Source: Dactylosporangium fulvum
GTDB lineage: Bacteria > Actinomycetota > Actinomycetes > Mycobacteriales > Micromonosporaceae
Reading direction: 5' to 3'
DNA: 64,000 nt
Assembly: GCF_025137375.1 (NCBI RefSeq)
Contig: NZ_CP073720.1
Location: 2,938,501 to 3,002,500, forward strand
Position 1 is the stretch's first letter, and every line of letters starts with the position of its first letter. Below are positions 42,302 to 50,995 of this stretch, one piece after another. The position numbers and the translations under genes are program-made. Under the pieces are notes generated by a model that saw only the letters and a list, made by a program, of their open reading frames with translations, did no database searches and was not told the origin of the DNA.

Positions 42302-43384
42302 ATGATCGACGTCGAGTTGGAGTCGGTGAGCAAACGCTTCGCCAGATCGGGCGAGGCTGCCGCGGTCGACGACGTGACTCTCACCATCGGCGCAGGGGAG
42401 TTCTTCACACTCCTCGGGCCGAGCGGGTGCGGCAAGACGACCACGCTCCGTATGGTGGCCGGGTTCTACTTCCCCACCGTGGGGCACATCCGCTTCGGCG
42501 GGCAGGACGTCACCCGGCTCGCCCCCAACAAGCGCGACACCGGCATGGTGTTCCAGAACTACGCGCTCTTCCCGCACATGACCGTGTCGCAGAACGTCGC
42601 CTACGGGCTCAAGGTGCGCAAGGTGTCCCGCGCCGATGCGAGCCGGCGGGTGGCCGAGGCGCTGGCCCAGGTGCATCTCGACGGATACGGGTCGCGGCGG
42701 ATCGAGGAGCTCTCCGGCGGCCAGCAGCAGCGCGTCGCGCTGGCCCGCGCGCTGGTGATCCGCCCGCGCATGCTCCTGCTCGACGAGCCGCTGTCCAACC
42801 TGGACGCGAAGCTGCGTGAGGAGACCCGCACCGAGATCCGGCGCATCCAGCGCGACGCCGGCACCACGGCCATCTACGTGACCCACGACCAGGCCGAGGC
42901 GATGGCCATGTCGGACCGCATCGCCGTGATGCAGGCCGGCCGCGTGCAGCAGATCGGCACGCCGCGCGAGGTGTACCACCAGCCGGCGAACGCGTTTGTC
43001 GCCCGCTTCATCGGCCGCAGCAACGTGCTGTCGCTGCCGGTCACCTCCGCCGACGCCACCCGGGTCGAGGTGGCGCTGCCCGGCGGCGGTCACATCGCGG
43101 CCGGCGCGCCGGACGGGCACGGGCTGCGCGCCGGCGACACCGCACTGGTCTCCGCCCGCCCCGAGCACATCGCGCTGGCCGGCCCCGACGACCCCGACGC
43201 GATCCGCGGACGCGTGACCGCACTCGAATTCACCGGCATGGCCACGCACCTGACGGTCGACATCGGCGCCGAGGAGGGCGGTGAGGTGACCGTCGCGGCC
43301 GTCGACGTGCCCGACCGCGTTGATGTCGGCGACCGGATCGGCCTGCGGCTCTCCGCCGACCGGCTGTGGGTGGTCCGGCCGTGA
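42302..43384 (+). CDS. ABC transporter ATPase (PotA/FbpC-like)
   Basis: The product is 360 residues. Walker A is GPSGCGKTTTLR, with the Q-loop in MVFQNYALFPHMTVSQN, signature LSGGQQQRVALA, and Walker B MLLLDEPLSNLDAKLR. A C-terminal TOBE domain (about 285-360) follows, as in spermidine and iron importers. It energises the fused permease encoded next, which overlaps it (GTGA). Confidence 0.93.
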   Translation: MIDVELESVSKRFARSGEAAAVDDVTLTIGAGEFFTLLGPSGCGKTTTLRMVAGFYFPTVGHIRFGGQDVTRLAPNKRDTGMVFQNYALFPHMTVSQNVAYGLKVRKVSRADASRRVAEALAQVHLDGYGSRRIEELSGGQQQRVALARALVIRPRMLLLDEPLSNLDAKLREETRTEIRRIQRDAGTTAIYVTHDQAEAMAMSDRIAVMQAGRVQQIGTPREVYHQPANAFVARFIGRSNVLSLPVTSADATRVEVALPGGGHIAAGAPDGHGLRAGDTALVSARPEHIALAGPDDPDAIRGRVTALEFTGMATHLTVDIGAEEGGEVTVAAVDVPDRVDVGDRIGLRLSADRLWVVRP

Positions 43385-45132
43385 CCGCAGCGTCGTCCAC
43401 GGTGCTGTCCCGCCGGGCCGCACTGGCCCGGCGGCTGGCCGGTGGCGCCAGTTCGACCTGGTTCCCGTACCTGTTGGTGGCCCCGCTCGCCCTGATCCTC
43501 TGGGGCTACGTGGTGCAGCCGATGCTCGCCACGTTCGTGGAGAGCGTCAGCGAGGACGGCGTCAGCAACTACACGAAGTTCCTCAGCTCGTCCGGCGTCG
43601 CGCGTACCTCCCTGATCACGTCGCTGGTCATCTCGGCGGCCAGCGTGGTGCTGTGCGGCGTCGTCGGCGTCGCGATGGCGTTCCTGCTCAAGCGGTTCTC
43701 GTTCGCCGGCCGCCGCCTCATCGAGGCGTTCATCCTGGTGCCCGCCGCGCTGCCACCGCTGATCGGGGCGATCTCGTTCCAGCTTCTGTACAGCGAGATC
43801 GGCATCCTGCCGCGTGGCCTGCAACGCCTGTTCGGGACCGACTCGCCGGTGCTCGCGTTCGACGGCATCGCCGGCGTGCTCGTGGTCCACACGTTCACCA
43901 TGTATCCGTTCTTCTACCTGGCCGCATCCGCCGCGCTGGCGGGACTGGACCCGTCGGTCGAGGAGGCCGCGTACAACCTGGGCGCCGGACGCGTCCGGGT
44001 GTGGCGCACGGTGTTGCTGCCGATGCTGACCCCCGCGCTGGTGTCCGCGTCGCTGCTGGTCTTCATGACGTCGCTGGCGTCCTACACGGCACCGCTGCTG
44101 TTCGGCGTCGACCAGACCATGACGATGCAGATCTACATCAACCGCACCAACGGCGACCTGCCGATGGCGTCGACGTACGCCTCGGCACTCGGCCTGGTGT
44201 CGATCGCCTTCCTGCTCCTGATGCGCTGGTACGAGGGGCGGCGCAGCTACATGTCGCAGTCCAAGGGCGTCTCGGCGCGCCGCAGGGAGATCTCCAACCC
44301 GATCGGGCGCTGGCTCGCGCCGGTGGCCTCCGTGCTGGCGACGCTCGTGCTGCTGGCCCCGGTCGCGACCATCGCACTGGTGGCGTTCTCCGAGGACGGG
44401 TCCTGGACGACGGAGATCATCCCGTCCGCCTACACCGTCGACAACTTCGTCACGATCCTGTCCGAGCCGAAAGCGTTCCAGCCGATCCTGAACTCGTTGC
44501 AGATGAGCCTGCTCGCCACCGCCGGGTGCGTCGCGGTCGGCGTCCTGATCGCCTACGCGGTGCGGCGGCTGCGGTTCTTCGGCAGGAGCCTGCTCGACAT
44601 CGGCGTCATGATCGCGTGGGCGCTGCCCGGCACCGTCGTGGCGATCAACCTGATCTCGGCCTTCAGCACCGGCAACACGTTCAGCCTCGGGCAGGCGCTG
44701 ATCGGCACGTTCTGGATCCTGCCGCTGGCGTACTTCGTGCGGTTCCTGCCGCTGGTGTTCCGGGCCAGCTCCGCGTCGCTGGCGCTGATCGACCCGTCGC
44801 TCGAGGAGGCCGCGCGCAGCCTCGGCGCGTCGTGGTGGCGGGCCTTCCTCAGCATCACGGTGCGGCTCATGCTGCCGGGTGTCATCGTCGGCGCGCTGCT
44901 GGCGTTTGTGCACGGCGTGGGCGAGTTCGTCGCGTCGGTGCTCATCTACACCTCGTCGACCGTCCCGATCTCGGTGGCCATCAACAACCGGATGTACTCC
45001 TTCGAGATCGGCACGGCTGCCGCGTACGGCATGCTGCAGGTCCTGCTGATCTTCGTGGTCATGTGGTTCTCCGGGCGGCTGGAGAACGGCGGCCGGGCCG
45101 CGTCACGGCGGGCAGAGCAATGGACGAACTGA
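43381..45132 (+). CDS. Fused double permease (FbpB/SfuB-like)
   Basis: The product is 583 residues with about 12 TM helices, two homologous permease halves in one chain. The EAA-like loops are VEEAAYNLGAGRVRVWRTVLLPMLTPAL (first half) and LEEAARSLGASWWRAFLSITVRLMLPGV (second half). The GTG start overlaps the ATPase stop. Such fused permeases are typical of Fe3+ and 2-aminoethylphosphonate-type systems. It overlaps the creatininase gene by 13 bp, showing that transport and catabolism are co-expressed. Confidence 0.93.
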   Translation: MTAASSTVLSRRAALARRLAGGASSTWFPYLLVAPLALILWGYVVQPMLATFVESVSEDGVSNYTKFLSSSGVARTSLITSLVISAASVVLCGVVGVAMAFLLKRFSFAGRRLIEAFILVPAALPPLIGAISFQLLYSEIGILPRGLQRLFGTDSPVLAFDGIAGVLVVHTFTMYPFFYLAASAALAGLDPSVEEAAYNLGAGRVRVWRTVLLPMLTPALVSASLLVFMTSLASYTAPLLFGVDQTMTMQIYINRTNGDLPMASTYASALGLVSIAFLLLMRWYEGRRSYMSQSKGVSARRREISNPIGRWLAPVASVLATLVLLAPVATIALVAFSEDGSWTTEIIPSAYTVDNFVTILSEPKAFQPILNSLQMSLLATAGCVAVGVLIAYAVRRLRFFGRSLLDIGVMIAWALPGTVVAINLISAFSTGNTFSLGQALIGTFWILPLAYFVRFLPLVFRASSASLALIDPSLEEAARSLGASWWRAFLSITVRLMLPGVIVGALLAFVHGVGEFVASVLIYTSSTVPISVAINNRMYSFEIGTAAAYGMLQVLLIFVVMWFSGRLENGGRAASRRAEQWTN

Positions 45133-45950
45133 TCGAGGCCTGGCAGGCGAACGGCGGGCTCCTGCCGGTGAGCCGGCTGCCGGGGCACGAACTGGCGCGC
45201 GTCGCCGCGGCGGCCGACTTCGCGGTCCTGCCCGTCGGCGCGGTCGAGTGGCACGGGCCGCACCTGCCGCTCGGCACCGACCTGATCCTGGCCGAAGGGT
45301 TCGGGTGCGAGGTGGAGGGCGCCGGGCTGCGGGCCGTGTCGTTCCCGGCGGTCCCGTACGCGGCGTGCCCGGGACAGACGCGGCCGTGGCCCGGAACCGT
45401 CGCCGTGCGGCCCGAGGTCGCCGTCGGATACCTGTGCGACGTGCTCGACGGCATCGTCGCCGCGGGCTTCCCGCGGGTGCTCGTGGTCAACGGCCACGAC
45501 GCCAACATGTCCACGGCACGGGCGGCGATGGAGTGGGTGTCCGGCCGGCAGCGGGCGAGCCTGCTGCTGGTCAACTGGTTCCAGCTCGTCGACGCCCGCG
45601 AGACGACTGCGCTGTTCGGCGAGCTGCCCTCGCGCGGCCACGGCGGCGCCTACGAGACGTCGGCGGTGCTCGGTTTCGACCCGGCGGCGGTGCACCTGGG
45701 CGTCGCGCCCGACCTGCCGCCCCGGCCGAAGCTGCCGACAGCCCATCCGTACGTCCTGGTCGAGTCGCGACCCGAGCCGTGGCAGGGCTGGTCCGGCCAC
45801 GTCTCGCTGGCCACCGAGGCGGCCGGCCGCCGGGTGCGCGAAATGGCCGCCGCCCGGCTCGGTGAAGTCGCGCGGGCGTGGGTCGCGGCGCCGTTGCCCG
45901 GCCCGCCCGGCGCGGATCCGGCACCACAACCACACGAGGGGAACGCATGA
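45120..45950 (+). CDS. Creatininase-family amidohydrolase
   Basis: The product is 276 residues with the creatininase metal motif VGAVEWHGPHLPLGTDLILAEG (about residues 39-60). NGHDAN (usually NGHGGN) and RGHGGAYETSAVLGF (glutamate ligand) follow. The family uses two metals to hydrolyse cyclic or linear amides: creatinine, formamide-type intermediates, or mycofactocin precursor peptides (MftE). No mycofactocin genes are near. ATG at 45120 overlaps the permease gene. The acyl-amide substrate probably derives from the imported compound. Confidence 0.88.
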   Translation: MDELIEAWQANGGLLPVSRLPGHELARVAAAADFAVLPVGAVEWHGPHLPLGTDLILAEGFGCEVEGAGLRAVSFPAVPYAACPGQTRPWPGTVAVRPEVAVGYLCDVLDGIVAAGFPRVLVVNGHDANMSTARAAMEWVSGRQRASLLLVNWFQLVDARETTALFGELPSRGHGGAYETSAVLGFDPAAVHLGVAPDLPPRPKLPTAHPYVLVESRPEPWQGWSGHVSLATEAAGRRVREMAAARLGEVARAWVAAPLPGPPGADPAPQPHEGNA

Positions 45951-47410
45951 CGCACCCGCCGTTGACCACCTACCAGCAGCACCACCTCCGCGTCGTGTTC
46001 GACCACCACGCCGCCCACCTCTACGGGCCGATGGTCAAGGCCAGCGAGGCGCACGTGGTGATGCTCGCCGAGCAGGGCCTCGTGCCCGCCGACGCGGCGG
46101 CGCGGATGCTGCGCGGGCTGGTCACGCTCCGGACTGACCGGCCCGAGACGTTCGACTACGACGGCTCGGTCGAGGACGTGTACTTCACGCTGGAGAAGCG
46201 GCTCGCCGCGGCGTGCGGCATCCCGACCGGGCAGCTCAGCGTGCAGCTCGCTCGCAGCCGCAACGACCTGGACGCGGGCGTGTTCCGGATGGTGCTGCGC
46301 GACCAGCTGCTCGGCGTGCTCGCCGCGGTCGGCGACGCGGGCGCCGTGCTGCTGGACCGCGCCGACCGGTACGCCGACGTGGTCGTGGTCGGGTACACCC
46401 ACCGCCGTCCCGCCCAGCCGACCAGCATCGGGCACGTGCTCGCCGGGTACGCCGAGGCCCTGGCGGGTCAGGCGGCCGCCTACGCGAGCCTGCTCGCCGA
46501 GATGAACCGGTCGCCGCTCGGCTCCTGCGCCTTCGCGGGCACGGACCTGGCGATCGACTCCCACCGCGTGGCCGCCCTGCTCGGCTTCGACGAGGTGGTG
46601 GTCAACTCGTACGAGGCGGTCGCCGGCGCCGACCATCTCATGCGGACGTCCGCGCTCAACGCGCAGGCGCTCGCCACCGGGGCGCGCGTGGCCCGCACCC
46701 TCATGGACTGGCTGACCTGGGAATGGGTGCGCACCCCCGAGGAGTTCACGCAGGGCAGCAGCATCATGCCGCAGAAGCGCAACCCGGTCGTGCTGGAGCA
46801 CCTGGTCTCGATGGCGGGCGCGACGGCCGCCGACGCCGCGTCCGTGTACAACAACGTCGGTGCGGCGTGGTGGGAGGACTCCAACAACGCCACCACCGAC
46901 GTGCAGGTGCGGCTGTGGGAGAGCAACGACCGCGCGTACCGGTTCTTCGCCCTGCTCGGCGGCCTGTTCGAGCGACTGGAGCCGCTGCGGCCGCCGAGCG
47001 GTGAGGCGATCGTCGCGACCGGCGCGACCACGACCGCCGCGGCCGACGCACTGACCCGGCACGGCTTGCCGTTCCGCGCCGCCCACTCGGTCGTCGGCCA
47101 CCTCGTCCGTTCCGGACCGCCCGCGACCTGGACCGACGCCGACGTACGGGAGGCGGCCCGCGCCGTCGCCGGGGTCGACTCGCTCGGTGACGCCGCCGTG
47201 CGTGACCTCCTCGCCGCCGCGTTGCGCCCCGAGCTGGTTCTGCGCCGCGCCCAGTCGGACGGCCCGGGCGAGGCCGCCGTGCGGGCGCAGGTGGCCCGGC
47301 TCCGCTCGTCCCTCGACGAGACGCTCGCCGGGGTCGAGGCGCTGCGCCAGCGGTTGCGTGACGCCGACGCGGAGCTCGCGACGGCGGTCGCGGAAAGGGT
47401 CGCGCAGTGA
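45947..47410 (+). CDS. Argininosuccinate-lyase-like enzyme (fumarase/aspartase superfamily)
   Basis: The product is 487 residues. The superfamily signature GSSIMPQKRNPVVLEHL and the GYTHRRPAQPTSIGHVLAGYAEAL motif with the conserved TH pair show an ASL-type fold. The first substrate loop reads QLARSRNDLDAG instead of HTGRSRNDQ, and other arginine-binding positions differ. No argG or other arginine genes are near. It may therefore cleave a different N-succinyl-type or aminopolycarboxylate substrate to fumarate plus an amine, as the related EDDS lyase does. ATG at 45947 overlaps the creatininase stop. Confidence 0.85.
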   Translation: MTHPPLTTYQQHHLRVVFDHHAAHLYGPMVKASEAHVVMLAEQGLVPADAAARMLRGLVTLRTDRPETFDYDGSVEDVYFTLEKRLAAACGIPTGQLSVQLARSRNDLDAGVFRMVLRDQLLGVLAAVGDAGAVLLDRADRYADVVVVGYTHRRPAQPTSIGHVLAGYAEALAGQAAAYASLLAEMNRSPLGSCAFAGTDLAIDSHRVAALLGFDEVVVNSYEAVAGADHLMRTSALNAQALATGARVARTLMDWLTWEWVRTPEEFTQGSSIMPQKRNPVVLEHLVSMAGATAADAASVYNNVGAAWWEDSNNATTDVQVRLWESNDRAYRFFALLGGLFERLEPLRPPSGEAIVATGATTTAAADALTRHGLPFRAAHSVVGHLVRSGPPATWTDADVREAARAVAGVDSLGDAAVRDLLAAALRPELVLRRAQSDGPGEAAVRAQVARLRSSLDETLAGVEALRQRLRDADAELATAVAERVAQ

Positions 47411-48297
47411 ACCTCGAAGCCCCCACCGACCGGCGGTTGTTGGGTATCGACTTCGGCGGCACGAAGATGGCGATCGGGATCGGCGACGCCGAGGGACGCC
47501 TGCTCGTCTCGGAGCGCCTGCCGACCCTCGCCGCCCGCGGCGCGCGGCAGGCGCTCGACCGCGCCCTCGACCTGGCGCAGAAGCTCGTCACCGACACCGG
47601 CGGCACCCTGCACGCGGTCGGGATCGCCTCGCCGGGCGTGATCCGCGAGGACGGCATCGACCTCGCGCCGAACGTGCCGGGCTGGGAGCGCCTGCGCCTG
47701 GCCGAGGCCGTCCGCGATCACCTGGGCGTCTCCCGCGTGCGGGTCGCCAACGACCTCAACGCCGCCGCCCTCGCCGAACTGCACCGGGGAGCGCTGCGGG
47801 ACGCCGACCCGGGCCTGGTGATCGGTCTCGGCACCGGGGTCGCCACGGCCGTCACCGTCAACGGCGCCGTCGTGCCCGGGTACCGCGGCGCGGCCGGTGA
47901 GATCGCGTACGCCGTCACCGGCCCCGACTGGCCGGCTTCGCCGGAACCGCTGCTCGAGGCCGACTTCTCCGGGAGGGCCCTCGACGAGCTGGCCGATCAG
48001 CTCGCACTGGACGACGGCGCTGCCGGGCTCTGCGCGGCCGCGGTGCCGCCCGGGCCGGTGCGCGACGCGCTGGTCGCCCGGGTCGACGAGCTGGCCCGCC
48101 ACGTCGTCACGTGCTGCCTGCTGCTCGACCCGCAGCGGCTCGTGCTCGTCGGCGGTGTCGCCCGCGACGACCTGATCCGCGAGTTGCTGCTCGACCGGCT
48201 CTCCCGCGCGCTGCCGTACCCGCCCGAGGTGGTCCTGTCGGCCTTCGCGCAGGACGCCGCGCTGCTCGGCTCACTCACACTCGCGGCGCAGGCCTGA
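47407..48297 (+). CDS. ROK-family sugar kinase
   Basis: The product is 296 residues; the GTG overlaps the lyase stop. The ATP motif LLGIDFGGTKMAIGIG, the sugar-site segment GIASPGVIREDGIDLAPNVPGW and the catalytic ANDLNAAALAE are present. A later VIGLGTGVATAVTVNG carries the second phosphate loop. The zinc-binding cysteine motif of classical ROK kinases is absent. It probably phosphorylates a sugar or amino sugar made by the pathway, whose phosphate could be the inducer of the ROK repressor. It is the last gene of the operon. Confidence 0.88.
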   Translation: MNLEAPTDRRLLGIDFGGTKMAIGIGDAEGRLLVSERLPTLAARGARQALDRALDLAQKLVTDTGGTLHAVGIASPGVIREDGIDLAPNVPGWERLRLAEAVRDHLGVSRVRVANDLNAAALAELHRGALRDADPGLVIGLGTGVATAVTVNGAVVPGYRGAAGEIAYAVTGPDWPASPEPLLEADFSGRALDELADQLALDDGAAGLCAAAVPPGPVRDALVARVDELARHVVTCCLLLDPQRLVLVGGVARDDLIRELLLDRLSRALPYPPEVVLSAFAQDAALLGSLTLAAQA

Positions 48298-48302
48298 CCC
48301 TT

Positions 48303-48337
48303 CCCGCCCCGGGCCGTGCCGAACGGCCCGGGGCGGG
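48303..48337. terminator. Bidirectional terminator hairpin
   Basis: A perfect 15-bp stem (CCCGCCCCGGGCCGT at 48303-48317) with a 5-nt loop lies between the ends of the convergent ROK kinase and histidine kinase genes. Confidence 0.85.
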
Positions 48338-48362
48338 ACGGCACCGTCGACGGAGGTCCGGT

Positions 48363-50321
48363 TCACCGCTGTGCCGGCACGTGTGGAAGTTCGGCCGTCT
48401 GCGCGTCGGTCGGGGTCGGGATGGTGACGAGCAACGAGGTGCCGACGTTGAGCGGGCTCGTGATGGCCAGGTGTCCGCCGAGGGCTTCGACGCGGTCCCG
48501 GAGACCGGTGAGCCCGGAACCTCGGGACGGGTCGGCACCGCCGACGCCGTCGTCGTGGATGGCGAGCTGGAGCATGTCGGACTGGGTGGTGACGCTGACG
48601 TCCACCACCGACGCCTGCGAGTGCTTGGCCGCGTTCGTCAGTGATTCCGACACGACGTAATAGGCGGCGACCTCCACCGGTGTGGGTGGTCGGTGGTCGG
48701 TGTGGATGTGCAGTTCGACCGGGATCGCGGATCGGCGGGCGAGCGCTTTGAGCGCCGGCGCGAGGCCACCGGCACCGAGGATTGCCGGATGAATGCCACG
48801 TGCCAGTTCCCGCAGGTCTGTCACGACGGCGGTGAGGCTCGTCGCCGCGTGGGCCATGTGTGCCCGCAACTGCTCGGGTGGCATGTCGATGTCCTCGGCG
48901 GCGCGCAGTTCGAGGCTGATGGCGATGAGATGTTGTTGTGCGCCGTCGTGCAGGTCACGTTCGATGCGCTGGCGTGCCTCGTCGGCGGCGGTGGCGATCC
49001 GGGCGCGGGAGGCGATGAGCTGGGCGCGGCTGTCGGCGTTGGCGATCGCGGTGGCGGCGAGGTCGGTGAAGTCCGTGATGCGTGCCTCCGCGTCCTGCGG
49101 CAGTGGCTCAGCCTGCGCGGAGGTGACGGCGAGGGTGCCCCACAGACGGTTCTCGACGACGATCGGCACCGCGACCGCCGCCTGGATGCCCAACGTACGT
49201 CTGCATGCGTTGCCGGGGACGGTGTCGTCGGCGTACGAGTCGGTCCGGGCGGCTCGGCCGGTGCGCCGCACCAGGTCGGTGACGCTGCTGTTCCCGACGT
49301 GTCCGTTCGCGCGCGCCGTCGTCCTCCAGCGGTTGCCGGGCAGCGCCATCAGGCCGGGCTGGTTGGTCGAGATGATCGTGACCGTGCCGTCGGGCTCGTA
49401 GTGCAGCAAGGTCGTATGGCGGTTGTCCAGGAGCCTGCTGACCTCCGTGGTGACCGCATGGAAGACGTCGGCCGGACTGACGGCGCGCGCCACGAGGGTC
49501 GCCACCCGCTGCAATGCGGCTTGCTGGGCCGCTCGCTGTTGGAGTTCCTCCCCTCGTGCGGCGAGGGTGTTGACCATGGCCCCGCGTTCGCGTGCGGCGT
49601 GCAGCAGTGACACGAGCGGCGGGACCACCCGCTGCCGCAGACGGTCCACCTGCCGGTCCGACACGCCGGCGGGCACGCGGAGCGTCCCCAGCAAGGTGCC
49701 GTCGTGGTGGAGCGGGAATGCGGTTATCCGGCCGTCCTCAAGGACGATCTCGCCGGCGGCGGATTCGTCGGGAAGCATCCGGTCCGGATCGGGGTCTTCA
49801 GCGCCGGGCGACCTGGGCGCCGGTTCGATCACCGCCGTGGGCAGGTTCAAGGCTTGCGTGATCTTCCGGGACACCGTGGGCAGCGCCGCGGTGACGTCGT
49901 CGGTGTCGAGCAGCAGGCGGGCCATGTCCGCGGTGAGGTCGGACTCCTGGGCCTGTTCGGCCCGTCTTCGGGACTGGTTCGCCAGCGCGCTGACCACCAC
50001 CGCCACGGTGACGAAGACCACGAGTGGCGTCACGTCCCGGACGTCGGAGTCGGTGAGGTTGCTGATGGGCCTGACGTAGAAGGACACGAACGCGACGACA
50101 CTCACCAACGCTGTGGCCACCCCCAGCCACAGTCCCCAGACGATCGAGACCAACACGACCCCGAGCAGGTAGATCACGCTCGGGGTCGACTCTTTGGTGA
50201 ATTCGTGGAGCGGGTAGGTGAGCAGACTCTCCACCACGATGAAGAGGAGGGCGACCGCGGTTCCCAACCACGGGGACGGTGGCGTCGGCCGCACCAGCAT
50301 CGACAACGGGCTCGCGCGCAT
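48363..50321 (-). CDS. Sensor histidine kinase: TM (KdpD-like DUF4118), GAF, HisKA_3, HATPase
   Basis: The product is 652 residues. An N-terminal four-helix segment (about 15-115, TPSVIYLLGVVLVSIVWGLWLGVATALVSVV) resembles the KdpD/DUF4118 membrane domain. A GAF-like domain (about 270-420) and HisKA_3 (ERDLHDGAQQHL, His about 458) follow, then a HATPase domain (GSGLTGLRDRVEALGG). ATG at 50321 is 6 nt downstream of TAAAGT (minus strand), a leaderless arrangement. The single-domain receiver just upstream on the same strand is the likely partner. Confidence 0.88.
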   Translation of the reverse strand: MRASPLSMLVRPTPPSPWLGTAVALLFIVVESLLTYPLHEFTKESTPSVIYLLGVVLVSIVWGLWLGVATALVSVVAFVSFYVRPISNLTDSDVRDVTPLVVFVTVAVVVSALANQSRRRAEQAQESDLTADMARLLLDTDDVTAALPTVSRKITQALNLPTAVIEPAPRSPGAEDPDPDRMLPDESAAGEIVLEDGRITAFPLHHDGTLLGTLRVPAGVSDRQVDRLRQRVVPPLVSLLHAARERGAMVNTLAARGEELQQRAAQQAALQRVATLVARAVSPADVFHAVTTEVSRLLDNRHTTLLHYEPDGTVTIISTNQPGLMALPGNRWRTTARANGHVGNSSVTDLVRRTGRAARTDSYADDTVPGNACRRTLGIQAAVAVPIVVENRLWGTLAVTSAQAEPLPQDAEARITDFTDLAATAIANADSRAQLIASRARIATAADEARQRIERDLHDGAQQHLIAISLELRAAEDIDMPPEQLRAHMAHAATSLTAVVTDLRELARGIHPAILGAGGLAPALKALARRSAIPVELHIHTDHRPPTPVEVAAYYVVSESLTNAAKHSQASVVDVSVTTQSDMLQLAIHDDGVGGADPSRGSGLTGLRDRVEALGGHLAITSPLNVGTSLLVTIPTPTDAQTAELPHVPAQR

Positions 50322-50387
50322 AATGCCACTTTAGTCCGATTCCAAACTGGAGACTCCGCGGTGCTGCGGCGGCCACGCGTCGCGGGC

Positions 50388-50415
50388 GCGGCCTTGTTCA
50401 AGCGGCCTTGTTCAA
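50388..50415. repeat. 14-bp perfect tandem duplication
   Basis: GCGGCCTTGTTCAA occurs twice in a row between the receiver and kinase genes. Short and noncoding. Confidence 0.7.
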
Positions 50416-50474
50416 GGGGCCGGCCCATCTCCCCGGCCCGCCGCCACCCGGCCGACCTCGTCGTGTCACGACGC

Positions 50475-50864
50475 CTACGTGGGCCTGCCGTCACCCGTGC
50501 CGTGCAAAGCGCCACGGATCGTCTGGGCCGACAGCTCCGCCTTGTCCACGAACGCCACGGCGGGACTCTCGTGGAGCAGATCGACCATCTCGTCCCGGGA
50601 ATGGCTGGAGATCAGGATGACCTGGACCGCCAAACTGTGGGCCCGGGCGATCGCCTCGATGCGTTCGGCCAACGCGAAGCCGCTCTCCGCACCCAGGTAG
50701 ACGTCCACCAGGACGACGTCCGGCTGGAGGGCATTGATGTCGGCAATCGCCTGCGCGCTGTCGTGCGCCACCCCGACGATGTTGATCCCTTGACTGGTCA
50801 GCGCCCGTTCGGCGGCCGCGAGGAACGCGGTCGAGTCGTCAACGATGAGACATCGAATGACCAT
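50475..50864 (-). CDS. Stand-alone response-regulator receiver
   Basis: The product is 129 residues from the ATG at 50864 with GGGAGG upstream. It is a CheY-like receiver: acidic pair D9-D10, phospho-acceptor D54 (VVLVDVYLG), Lys about 108 (AFVDKAEL). No DNA-binding or other output domain follows; the frame stops right after the receiver. It precedes the histidine kinase gene by 153 bp on the same strand. It may act as a phosphate sink or by protein interaction. Confidence 0.88.
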   Translation of the reverse strand: MVIRCLIVDDSTAFLAAAERALTSQGINIVGVAHDSAQAIADINALQPDVVLVDVYLGAESGFALAERIEAIARAHSLAVQVILISSHSRDEMVDLLHESPAVAFVDKAELSAQTIRGALHGTGDGRPT

Positions 50865-50995
50865 GACCCCAGCCTCCCGGCCGAACCAGCAAGGCTCCCG
50901 CGGACTCCACACCAACCACCACCAACCGTAACGCGTGCGCAAGAAGGGACGCATGCTTTGCCCGACGGCACTTCGCGGCACACACGGCCGGGTGA

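Noticed and set aside
45120-45950. Creatininase as MftE of a mycofactocin cluster
   Set aside because: No mftA/B/C/D genes are nearby; the gene is embedded in the ABC/lyase operon.
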